This document shows, piece by piece, positions 17,308 to 24,147 of a stretch of DNA of 34,139 nucleotides. The stretch lies in assembly GCA_020849415.1 (NCBI GenBank), contig JADLGF010000191.1, forward strand, positions 1 to 34,139, read 5' to 3'. Origin of the DNA: Thermomicrobiales bacterium. GTDB taxonomy: Bacteria; Chloroflexota; Chloroflexia; Thermomicrobiales; UBA6265. How positions within the stretch are numbered: position 1 is the stretch's first letter; each line of letters opens with the position of its first letter. The translations under genes and the position numbers were made by a program. The notes beneath the pieces were generated by a model. The model was not told the DNA's origin. It did not search any database and saw only the letters and a list, made by a program, of their open reading frames with translations.

Positions 17308-18138
17308 ATGAACCCAACTCGGCTTGATACCATCACCCGCCTCTTCGCCGACCGCAAACTCTCCCGGCGTCAGTCGTTCACTGCCGGCGCCGGGCTCGCC
17401 GTCGGAACACTTGCCGCGCCGGTTCTTGCCGATGCCGCCCAGGAAGCGACCCCAATCGCACCGGACGCGGAGCACGGACCGGAGATGCTCTTCGTCCAAT
17501 CGTTCCAGTCGGGCAGTATCGCGCCCAGCGAACGGGTCGAGGGGCGTTACACCATCACCCTCGATCACGGCCTGGGCGAGACCATCTACTTCTCCGATCG
17601 CCCCGAACGGATCGTCGGCTCGACTCCGACCGCCGCCTTCCTTAATGGTCTCGGTTTCCCCGAGGACAACCCGCCCAACGCCGCCATCCTGACTGAGTCC
17701 GCCACTGGAGAAACGACCCTGGCCGTGGTGGAACTCTTCGACCCGGTCTATGACGCGGAGACGGCGACGCTCACCTATGACGTGTCGGTCCTCGAACACT
17801 GGCAGGACAGCACCGAGCTTGCCTTCACCCAGACGCTGGTGGACGTCAGTGCGATCGGCGACACCTTCGGCACGGCCCACCTCTTCATCGATGATTGCTC
17901 CACCTCAACCATCATGTGTCTCGATCGCCATACCATGCGGCACGTTGCCGGACTGATCGGGGACGATGCCCATGATGGCTGGTGCTACAGCTGGAGCGCC
18001 GCATTTTGTCTCCCCTGCCAACCGTGGCTTGGCGGCGCCGATTTGGCTAGTATCCAGGACTACTGGAATCAGCAGTGCAATGCTACGTACACGGAGTGCA
18101 AGTCCGACTGCTTTGCATACGGGGCAACGAGCGAGTGA
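17308..18138 (+). CDS. Tat-exported FSDRPxR-domain cysteine-rich protein, paralog P5
   Basis: A 276-aa protein with AAGGAGA before ATG 17308, 48 bases after P4. The leader has KLSRRQSFTAG and ends near DAAQ. The central domain is close to P2-P4 (FSDRPER, PPNAAIL, VVELFDPVYD). Between cysteines two and three it carries its own segment, DRHTMRHVAGLIGDDA, then HDGWCYSW and CLPCQPW. The end has CNATYTECKSDC, so the usual Arg-Phe is lost while the cysteine spacing is kept. Eight cysteines in total. As with the others, no enzymatic motif is recognisable. The mature protein should be acidic and extracytoplasmic. Confidence 0.85.
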   Translation: MNPTRLDTITRLFADRKLSRRQSFTAGAGLAVGTLAAPVLADAAQEATPIAPDAEHGPEMLFVQSFQSGSIAPSERVEGRYTITLDHGLGETIYFSDRPERIVGSTPTAAFLNGLGFPEDNPPNAAILTESATGETTLAVVELFDPVYDAETATLTYDVSVLEHWQDSTELAFTQTLVDVSAIGDTFGTAHLFIDDCSTSTIMCLDRHTMRHVAGLIGDDAHDGWCYSWSAAFCLPCQPWLGGADLASIQDYWNQQCNATYTECKSDCFAYGATSE

Positions 18139-18227
18139 ACTGTCGCCCGTGACACCAGCCGTGCAGGCGCCTCTCCCCACGAAATCTCTGTTGACAGCAT
18201 CGCCTGATATCGCATTGGAGGTCCTGA

Positions 18228-19103
18228 ATGGATCCAAACCGCTTTGATTCGATCTCGAAACTGCTCGCGTCTCGTCGCCTCTCCCGGCGGAGGGTGGTAG
18301 CGGAAGCAGCGACAGGAATCGCCGCAGGCGCGGCCGCCGTGGCCGGCCTTCATACGGAAGCTGCGGCGCAGGAGGCGACCCCGGCACCGCACGCCGATCA
18401 CGGTCCCGCCATGCTGTTTGTTCAATCGTTCAATTCCGGGAGCATTGCCCCGATAGCGGGTGAAGAAGGGCGTTACACGGTGACGCTCGACCACGGCCTG
18501 GGCCAGACGGTCTACTTCTCTGACCGGCCCGACCGAATTGTCGGAGCCAGTGCCACAGACAAATTCCTTAACGGATTGGGGTTCACGCCGGACAACCCGC
18601 CCAACGCGGCATTGGTCATCGAATCAGCCTCCGGGACAACGGACCTGGCCGTCGTCGAGTTGTTCACTCCCACGTTTGACCCGTCTGGGCCAACGGTGAC
18701 GTACGAGATGGTAGACCTGCGGCAATGGGAAGAATCGCATGAAACAGGCCTCGCGGAGGTACCAAATGATCTGGGGAATCTGGAGCCCACATTTGGCACA
18801 GCCCACCTGTTCATCGATGACTGTCCAGACTGGGACATCGTTTGCGTGCCGGATGACGGCAGCGGCTACAACCCGGAGACAAAAACTCCCCAGGCCGGAA
18901 TCATTCCAGCGAGTGAACATGACGGCTGGTGCTATGACTGGAACGCGGATACGTGTATGCCATGTGCTCCCTGGTTCGCTGGCAGCGAGGGGTGGAATCT
19001 CGCCCGGATCTACTGGGCGGATCAGTGCAACCGGCGTTTTGCGGTATGTGAAGACGACTGCTTCCCTTGGGGAGTGTGTTTGGGCTGTACTTCCTCGATG
19101 TGA
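18228..19103 (+). CDS. Tat-exported FSDRPxR-domain cysteine-rich protein, paralog P6
   Basis: A 291-aa protein with GGAGG six bases before ATG 18228, 89 bases after P5. It is clearly more diverged than P2-P5: the leader reads FDSISKLLASRRLSRRRVV, and the central domain has FSDRPDR, DNPPNAALVI and VVELFTPTFD. The insertion between cysteines two and three is the longest of the set. The signatures are varied to HDGWCYDW and CMPCAPW. Two extra cysteines near the end (GVCLGC) bring the total to ten, as in P1. So the outer members, P1 and P6, are the older or faster-changing ones. It ends where the decayed duplicate begins. Confidence 0.85.
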   Translation: MDPNRFDSISKLLASRRLSRRRVVAEAATGIAAGAAAVAGLHTEAAAQEATPAPHADHGPAMLFVQSFNSGSIAPIAGEEGRYTVTLDHGLGQTVYFSDRPDRIVGASATDKFLNGLGFTPDNPPNAALVIESASGTTDLAVVELFTPTFDPSGPTVTYEMVDLRQWEESHETGLAEVPNDLGNLEPTFGTAHLFIDDCPDWDIVCVPDDGSGYNPETKTPQAGIIPASEHDGWCYDWNADTCMPCAPWFAGSEGWNLARIYWADQCNRRFAVCEDDCFPWGVCLGCTSSM

Positions 19104-19177
19104 GTGAGGTCGACCTCCAACAGCCCGAGACACCAGGATCTTGGGGGCGATACGCGAGGCATGGCATTTCATCCAGT

Positions 19178-19276
19178 CCATTGGTCGAATCGGAACTAGA
19201 TGGGACAGGCCATGCCGTCGTGGAATTGCTCGCCCCGGTCTATTGCGATTCCTCGTACGTCGTCACCCGCGAGATG
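19178..19276 (+). pseudogene. Fragment of a seventh P-family gene
   Basis: The translation LVESELDGTGHAVVELL followed by APVY and YVVTREM lines up with the P6 segment LVIESASGTTDLAVVELF followed by TPTF and VTYEM. Only this central piece of about 33 codons is recognisable; the leader, FSDRP motif and cysteine domain are missing. It runs in the same frame directly into the remnant of the MauE-MauD gene. That suggests a deletion joined the two. Confidence 0.55.
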
Positions 19277-19882
19277 GCCTTCGCGGAGTCGGAGTCTTTG
19301 AGACTCATCACGCTGCTCTTGGCAGGGAAGCTTGCCGCGGTGGCCACGCACCTGCTGCTGGTGATGCGAGATGAACGGCAGGTTAATCGACGACTGGAAA
19401 CCTTGGTTGCTTCCGGGGCGGCAGTCTTGCCTGGGCAGCGAGACGATCACGGGCGGCATGGATCGGGCAGCCAGCCAGTGGCTCTGGAAGTCGGGGCTCA
19501 GGCGCCGGACTTCCACTTGCCCACGTTGGCTGGAAGAGAAGTGTCGATGGCAGAGATACGGCCCACCTGGCAATCGGCCGCACTCATCTGCACTGACCCA
19601 ATATGTGACCCCGCACGCAGCTATTGCGCGAACTCCCCGCCTGAGTGGATGCCCACCCGGGTGGGCCCGATCTGCTGGTCGTGAGCCGAGGCGATGAAAC
19701 CGCCAATCGAGCTAAGGCCGTGGGGATAGCCCTGACCGAGTTGTCCGCCAGTACGATCGAGAGGTAGCGTTTGCCTATGGGATTCAGGGCACACCATGGG
19801 CGGTGCTGGTTGCGCCAGACGGCGCGATTGGCTCACCAGTAGCGGTGGGTGTATCGGCGCGGTTCGTACCCTTCTCGCGACA
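19277..19882 (+). pseudogene. Decayed second copy of the MauE-MauD fusion (C-terminal half)
   Basis: The translation matches the 13659 gene from its last membrane segment onward: ESLRLITLLLAGK, HLLLVMRDERQVNRRLE, then GAQAPDFHLPTLAGREVS. At the active site a one-base deletion turns DPTCGPCSQLL into DPICDPARSYC, destroying the CxxC. After the shift, the DNA still matches in other frames: VVSRGDE... around 19680, then FAYGIQGTP around 19770-19795, and GSPVAVG near the end. The four-segment MauE domain with its CxC motif is absent. This is a clear pseudogene and shows that the redox gene has been duplicated along with P-family DNA. Confidence 0.75.
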
Positions 19883-20132
19883 CAACCGCCACCCGACTGA
19901 CATCCAGAGTAACGAGAGCATGCGCGGGGCGCGCCTTGCGACTCACTGGATCTGGGGTGGGCAACCTTTGCGGTTCGAAGCGGTTGTTTATCATAACGTC
20001 AATTGCGAGTTGCTGGCGGCGGATTTCGCTCAGATCTGGATCAAGTACGATGGAGACGAGTTCTCACCATCGACCGAGATGCAGACCGTCATCGCCCAAG
20101 TGTGGGCTTCTGCCCGAATGAATGCGACCCAC

Positions 20133-20164
20133 AAAAAACGGCGCCGAGTCAACGCCCGGTGCCG
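20133..20164 (-). terminator. Intrinsic terminator of the tRNA-Arg transcript
   Basis: On the minus strand CGGCACC (from 20164) pairs with GGCGCCG (ending 20139), with one G-T pair and a 12-base loop, and a run of six T follows (20138-20133). It lies about 60 bases downstream of the tRNA-Arg 3' end and fits a classic Rho-independent terminator. The stretch 19883-20132 beyond it shows nothing I recognise. Confidence 0.75.
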
Positions 20165-20222
20165 CTGATTCGTCGGACATAGGCCCGGATTCCTCGCTGC
20201 ATGTTCGAGGAACACCAGCTTG

Positions 20223-20295
20223 TACCCCAGGCAGGGATCGAACCTGCGACATTCCGCTTAGAAGGCGGATGCTCTATCCACTGAGCTACTGGGGC
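20223..20295 (-). tRNA. tRNA-Arg (anticodon UCU)
   Basis: On the minus strand the 73-nt cloverleaf starts at 20295. The acceptor stem is GCCCCAG with CTGGGGT (first pair G-U). The D arm is GCTC...GAGC. The anticodon stem TCCGC/GCGGA pairs fully around the loop CTTCTAA, giving anticodon TCT. The T arm is GCAGG-TTCGATC-CCTGC. CCA is not encoded. It should decode AGA. Confidence 0.95.
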
Positions 20296-20327
20296 ACGGT
20301 CTCCGCCGGTGGCGAAGCGCCTCCCGG

Positions 20328-20333
20328 ATTATA
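20328..20333 (-). promoter_or_regulatory. -10 element of the tRNA-Arg promoter
   Basis: The minus strand reads a perfect TATAAT 33 bases upstream of the tRNA 5' end, which would place the transcript start about 25 bases ahead of the tRNA. No good -35 hexamer is visible at the usual distance. Confidence 0.5.
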
Positions 20334-20348
20334 CCCCTCCAAATTGCG

Positions 20349-20395
20349 CGAGATCGCTACGCAGCCGAGCCGAAATCGGGTAATATCCGATCTCG
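20349..20395. repeat. 8-bp inverted repeat upstream of the binding-protein gene
   Basis: CGAGATCG (20349-20356) is the exact inverse of CGATCTCG (20388-20395). A nested ATCGG (20375-20379) and CCGAT (20387-20391) flank an AT-rich core. It sits between the tRNA promoter and the gene at 20461, where an operator or a leader hairpin would lie. Confidence 0.45.
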
Positions 20396-20460
20396 TAACT
20401 CAGACTTGGTGGCGGCCGATCGGCGCCGCGCCACAGCCGCTCGCTACCTGGAGGAACCTC

Positions 20461-21468
20461 GTGACGCTCCCGTCGATTTCCCGCCGCTCCGCGCTCATCG
20501 GCGCGGCTGCGTTCGGCCTGCTCGTTCGCAACAACGCCTCCGCTCAGTCGACTCCTGAAGCCGATGCGTTCCCGGTAACGATCGAGCACCTCTACGGCTC
20601 GACCACGATCGAGAAGGCTCCGGAGCGGATTCTCACCATTGGCTGGTCGACGCAGGATGCGGTCATCGCTCTCGGTGAAACGCCGATCGCGATTCCGGAC
20701 AACTCCTGGGGCGGCGATGCCGACGGCTTCCTCCCGTGGACCCGCGCCGCGCTCGATGAAGCGAATCTGCCGGTCGTCTACACCGAGCTCGATGGCCTGC
20801 CGTTCGAGCAGTTCATCGAACTCGCGCCCGATCTGATCCTCGCGCCCTATTCCGGCGTGACCGAAGATGATTACAAACTCCTCGCGGCCATTGCTCCGAC
20901 CGTCGCACCGGCCGAAGGGCTCTGGGCCAGCTCCTGGCAGGATCTCACCCTGGTGACCGGCGCGGCGCTGGGCAAGCCGACTGAGGCCGAGCAGCTCATC
21001 ATCGATGTCGATACCACCGTCCAGGAGGGAGCCGCGGCGTATCCGGAACTCGCCGGCAAGACCTTCATCTACGGCAACATGGGCGATGCCTCCACCTCCT
21101 TCAACATCTACACCGTCACCGATCCGCGGCCGCAGTTCCTCGAATCGATCGGGCTCGTGCCGGCCGAGGTGGTCGTGACCCTTTCCGATGATCCGGCCAA
21201 CATCTACTTCGGCCCGGTCAGCTACGAACTGGCCGAGACCCTGGTGGCCGATATCACCGTCTTCTGGTTCACCGATGAAGCGGAATACGAGGCGGCGCAG
21301 GCGACCGAGTACTTCCAGGCGCTGCCGGCGGCGAAGAACGGCACCTTCGCGGCCATCGTCGGCCAATCCCTGGTGATGGCGACCTCCGCCTTCTCCCCGC
21401 TCTCGATCCCGTACGCACTCGAAGCGTTCCTGCCGGTCCTCGCGGCCGCGGCGGCCAACGTCGAGTAG
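20461..21468 (+). CDS. Tat-exported substrate-binding protein, iron-siderophore type ABC transporter
   Basis: A 335-aa protein from GTG 20461, with GGAGG six bases upstream; earlier in-frame starts run through the tRNA region and are rejected. The leader SRRSALIGAAAFGLL ends at SAQS (about 27). The mature part follows the FecB/FhuD-type pattern: a short strand, then GSTTIEKAPERILTIGW, DAVIALGETPIAI, ELAPDLILAPYSG and an inter-lobe helix, then LAGKTFIYGN and the second lobe. Such proteins capture ferric siderophores or cobalamin outside the cell. No permease or ATPase gene is adjacent, so it must work with a transporter encoded elsewhere. A strong hairpin terminator follows. An inverted repeat upstream may be a control site. 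Confidence 0.85.
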   Translation: MTLPSISRRSALIGAAAFGLLVRNNASAQSTPEADAFPVTIEHLYGSTTIEKAPERILTIGWSTQDAVIALGETPIAIPDNSWGGDADGFLPWTRAALDEANLPVVYTELDGLPFEQFIELAPDLILAPYSGVTEDDYKLLAAIAPTVAPAEGLWASSWQDLTLVTGAALGKPTEAEQLIIDVDTTVQEGAAAYPELAGKTFIYGNMGDASTSFNIYTVTDPRPQFLESIGLVPAEVVVTLSDDPANIYFGPVSYELAETLVADITVFWFTDEAEYEAAQATEYFQALPAAKNGTFAAIVGQSLVMATSAFSPLSIPYALEAFLPVLAAAAANVE

Positions 21469-21493
21469 GCAGACTGCACAAAACCGCGTTCAG

Positions 21494-21529
21494 AAATGGC
21501 TCGGTGGCTCATGCCATCGGGCCATTTTC
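21494..21529 (+). terminator. Hairpin terminator after the binding-protein gene
   Basis: AAATGGC (21494-21500) pairs with GCCATTT (21521-21527). A second pairing, TGGC with GCCA, sits around a TCAT loop inside. The right arm ends in four T. It lies 26 bases past the stop codon and is A/T-rich on both sides, so it may work in both directions. Confidence 0.6.
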
Positions 21530-21603
21530 TCCTCATCCGACCACGCACCGGGCCGGTATCATTGCGTCGAACCGGCGGTGAACTGGCAAAGGGCAGGGTG
21601 GCG

Positions 21604-22404
21604 ATGACGACGTTGAAGATCGGGCTGGCGGCCGTTCGCAATCCGGCGACAGTCGAGGAGCGAATGGCGATCGTCGAGCGCGTCATGCTCGATGCGGCGG
21701 CACAAAAGGTGGCGATTGTCTGCTTCCCGGAGGCCTACCTGCCCGGGCTGCGAGGACTCGATTTCGAGGTTCCGCCAGCCGATCAGGCAAGGCAAAAGGC
21801 CTGTCTGGCGCGCCTACAGGGGCTTGCAAAGCGGGCGAATGTCGCGGCCATCATGGGCATGGAGTGGCAAGGTGAGCAGGGGCTGCTCAACGTCGCGTTC
21901 GTGATCGACCGGAACGGCGACATCCAGGGAATGCAGCCGAAGAACCAGATCGCGCCGAGCGAGGACCCGTACTACGTGCCGGGCGGAGAGCGGCGGCTCT
22001 TCGAAATCGATGGAGTCCCGTTCGGAATCACGATCTGTCACGAAGGCTGGCGCTATCCCGAGTCGGTCCGCTGGTCGGCGGTGCGCGGCGCCAGAATCGT
22101 CTTCCATCCCCAGATTACCGGCAGCGATTTCACCGGTCCAACGCTGACTCGCTGGGGCGATCCCGATGCTCCGTACTACGAAAAAGCGATGATCCTGCGC
22201 GCCTGCGAGAACGAAATCTGGTTCGCCTCCGTCAACAGCGCGTTCGAGTATCAGGAATCCGCCACCACCGTCATTGCCCCGGACGGTGCGCCGGCGGCGT
22301 GGGTGCCGTACGGTGAGGAAGCATTGCTGGTGCACGAGATCGATCTTGCCCGGGCGACCGGCATTTACGCGGATCGCTATCGCCCCGAGTTCTACCCGGA
22401 ATAA
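21604..22404 (+). CDS. Carbon-nitrogen hydrolase (nitrilase superfamily)
   Basis: A 266-aa cytoplasmic enzyme. The catalytic Glu-Lys-Cys triad is visible in order: Glu in CFPEAYLPG, Lys in MQPKNQIAPSE, and Cys in ITICHEGWRYPE. A second Glu in the lid region and the NSAFEY and VIAPDG strands also fit the family. Members hydrolyse amides, nitriles or carbamoyl compounds; which one cannot be told here. ATG 21604 is preferred, with AGGG a few bases upstream; GTG 21598 is in frame and also possible. It lies alone between a terminator and the promoter of the OsmC-like gene. Confidence 0.85.
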   Translation: MTTLKIGLAAVRNPATVEERMAIVERVMLDAAAQKVAIVCFPEAYLPGLRGLDFEVPPADQARQKACLARLQGLAKRANVAAIMGMEWQGEQGLLNVAFVIDRNGDIQGMQPKNQIAPSEDPYYVPGGERRLFEIDGVPFGITICHEGWRYPESVRWSAVRGARIVFHPQITGSDFTGPTLTRWGDPDAPYYEKAMILRACENEIWFASVNSAFEYQESATTVIAPDGAPAAWVPYGEEALLVHEIDLARATGIYADRYRPEFYPE

Positions 22405-22429
22405 GATGGCAGCATTGCGTGATTCTCGA

Positions 22430-22460
22430 TTGACAAGTACAGAATAAAATCGGCTACACT
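22430..22460 (+). promoter_or_regulatory. Sigma-70-type promoter of the OsmC-like gene
   Basis: A perfect TTGACA at 22430-22435 is followed by TACACT at 22455-22460. The spacing of 19 is longer than ideal. The pair lies 40 bases ahead of the GTG start of the next gene, in an AT-rich patch that stands out from the GC-rich surroundings. Confidence 0.5.
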
Positions 22461-22499
22461 CTCTCCATCTATCGATGATTCGGTGGACAGGAGGAGGCC

Positions 22500-23024
22500 G
22501 TGAGTGACGCCAGGAAAACACGCCAACTCGTGCGTGACGTGATCGCGAACGGTGAATCTCGCTCGGTTCCCACCCGTTCGATCGAGGCGCGCGTTCACAC
22601 CGTCGGATGCAGCGGGTTGCGCACCATCTCGATCCGCGGATTCCGGCTCTCATCGGGAGAAGGCGGGCACATCGCCGGCTTCGATCTCGGACCCGGTCCG
22701 GAAGAGTATCTCCTCGGAGCGGTCGGCGCCAGCCTGGCGCAGGCGGCCGCCCAGGTCGCCTGCGAACTGGATCTGCGCATCGATCGGCTCGATCTCGCGC
22801 TCGAAGCCCAGATCACGACCGATGGAACCCCGGGCCGAATCGATGCAATCACGGTGATCGCCAGACTCGAGACGGATGAGCCGGTTGGAGCGTTCGAACG
22901 CGTCGCGAAGGCGGTTCTAGCCAAGTCGAACGTCGCGCAAACGTTGAGCGTCCCAATCGAACTGATGCTCGACCTGGTCCCCACCGATCCAGGGCGGCCA
23001 TCAGCGGATGACTGGCAAATCTGA
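22500..23024 (+). CDS. OsmC/Ohr-family protein lacking the usual peroxidatic cysteine
   Basis: A 174-aa protein from GTG 22500, with an AGGAGG run five bases upstream. The middle part, GPGPEEYLLGAVGASLAQAAAQVACEL, matches the central helix of OsmC/Ohr proteins, which reduce organic peroxides using two cysteines. Here the first cysteine of the usual A-C motif is serine (GAS), and no second cysteine occurs in the later conserved strand. The only nearby cysteine (VAC) is offset by two helix turns. So it may bind a ligand or be regulatory rather than act as a peroxidase. It converges with the leftward operon, with only eight bases between the stops. Confidence 0.7.
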   Translation: MSDARKTRQLVRDVIANGESRSVPTRSIEARVHTVGCSGLRTISIRGFRLSSGEGGHIAGFDLGPGPEEYLLGAVGASLAQAAAQVACELDLRIDRLDLALEAQITTDGTPGRIDAITVIARLETDEPVGAFERVAKAVLAKSNVAQTLSVPIELMLDLVPTDPGRPSADDWQI

Positions 23025-23032
23025 ATCCAACC

Positions 23033-23392
23033 TCACTCCGCGGGCTTCTGCAGCGCGCGGCCGTGGGCCCGGAGATCAGCGAGAAACTGCTTCATCGACG
23101 GACCGAGCAATTCGCCGGCGGCGTCGACCGTGACCAGCGTCGTCCCCGGCTTGCCGACATCCCCGCGCGCGGCGATCTCGCCCGTCACGCGTGGCAGCAG
23201 CCCCTCTTTTCCGCCCAATACGAACACGTGATTCGGGCGAGCCGATTTGCCCGACTTATAGCCGCGCTCGGTAAACCAGGCGATAGCGTATTCAAGCACT
23301 TCGGCTGGCTTCATCTTGCTGACCGCGTTCTTCTGGAAGGCGGTGCGCTGCATTTCCGCCTTGATAGCGTTGCGATCGGTCGCTTCGGTCAT
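23033..23392 (-). CDS. Conserved-looking protein of unknown function
   Basis: A 119-aa protein whose ATG lies four bases after the UPF0173 stop codon, so it is almost surely co-transcribed and translated with that gene. The N-terminal half is helical and charged (MKPAEVLEYAIAWFTERGYKSGK). The second half has strand-like pieces, HVFVLGGKEGLLPRV and GTTLVTVDAAGEL. No signal peptide, membrane segment or cysteine. I do not recognise the family. Confidence 0.6.
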   Translation of the reverse strand: MTEATDRNAIKAEMQRTAFQKNAVSKMKPAEVLEYAIAWFTERGYKSGKSARPNHVFVLGGKEGLLPRVTGEIAARGDVGKPGTTLVTVDAAGELLGPSMKQFLADLRAHGRALQKPAE

Positions 23393-23396
23393 GCCA

Positions 23397-24092
23397 CTAG
23401 TCCAGCGTGGTCGATTCGCCCGGTGCGAGAATCGTCACCGTCGAATTGGTGGCAGCCTCGACCTCGGCCTTGAACGCCGCGCCATCCTGCCGGATCGGGG
23501 GGAAGGTGTTGTAGTGGCAGGGGATCACCCGCGTGGCGTTGAGGAACTTCGCCGCCCGCACGCCGTCCTTCGGCCCCATCGTGAACTTGTCGCCGATCGG
23601 GATCACCGCCAGGTCGAGCCCTTCCTCGCCGATCAACTGCATGTCGCCGAAGAGCGCGGTGTCCCCGGCGAAGTACATCGTCAGCCCGCCGAATCGGACG
23701 ATCATACCGGCCGGTACGCCCGGCGCTACCGCTCCGGTTTCGTCCGAGTACGTCGAGGAGTGCCAGGCGGGCGTCAGCTTAACGGTGCCGCCGGGAAAGG
23801 GGAGGGTACCGCCGTGATTGCCGCCAACCACGTTCTCCAGTCCCTTACCGGAGAGGTAGTTCGCCAGTTCGTTGATCGTGCAGATCGTGGCGCCGGTGCG
23901 GGCCGCGATCGCCGGCGCATCGCCGACGTGATCGCCATGCGCGTGGGTGATCAGGATTGCATCCGCCTCAACGGAATCGGCCGCAATCTGGTTGACCGGA
24001 TTCCCCGTAAACCAGGGATCGATCAGCACCGTGTGCGTACCGTCGTTCAAAATGAAGGCCGAATGCCCGACCCACGTCAATTCCACACTCAT
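23397..24092 (-). CDS. Metal-dependent hydrolase, UPF0173 / metallo-beta-lactamase fold
   Basis: A 231-aa protein of the UPF0173 type, the same length as its relatives. It begins ELTWVGHSAFIL, then LIDPWFTGNP, and has the metal-binding motif THAHGDHVGDA (HxHxDH). Further ligands sit in GGNHGG, YFAGDTALFGDM and a late CHYNTFP. Members bind two zinc ions; the physiological substrate is not established. AGGTGA lies just before the ATG. It is the third gene of a leftward group after the deacetylase and the amidohydrolase, and is followed after four bases by the unknown 119-aa gene. Confidence 0.9.
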   Translation of the reverse strand: MSVELTWVGHSAFILNDGTHTVLIDPWFTGNPVNQIAADSVEADAILITHAHGDHVGDAPAIAARTGATICTINELANYLSGKGLENVVGGNHGGTLPFPGGTVKLTPAWHSSTYSDETGAVAPGVPAGMIVRFGGLTMYFAGDTALFGDMQLIGEEGLDLAVIPIGDKFTMGPKDGVRAAKFLNATRVIPCHYNTFPPIRQDGAAFKAEVEAATNSTVTILAPGESTTLD

Positions 24093-24147
24093 CGTTCACC
24101 TGCTTTCGCGAACCCGGTACCCCGAACTCCGAACCTCGCACAACGTG

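Noticed and set aside
14716-18138. Repeated DNA of P2-P5 as a possible CRISPR array
   Set aside because: The repeat units are whole genes of about 850 bases with coding conservation, not short repeats with spacers. No cas gene is present.
19883-20132. Plus-strand tail reading RFEAVVYHNVNCELLAADF
   Set aside because: It continues a frame from the decayed MauE-MauD copy without its own start. I recognise no family, and it ends in the tRNA terminator.
20122-20460. Upstream in-frame extension of the binding-protein gene
   Set aside because: It would translate through the tRNA-Arg and its promoter. GTG 20461 has a strong ribosome site and begins the Tat leader.
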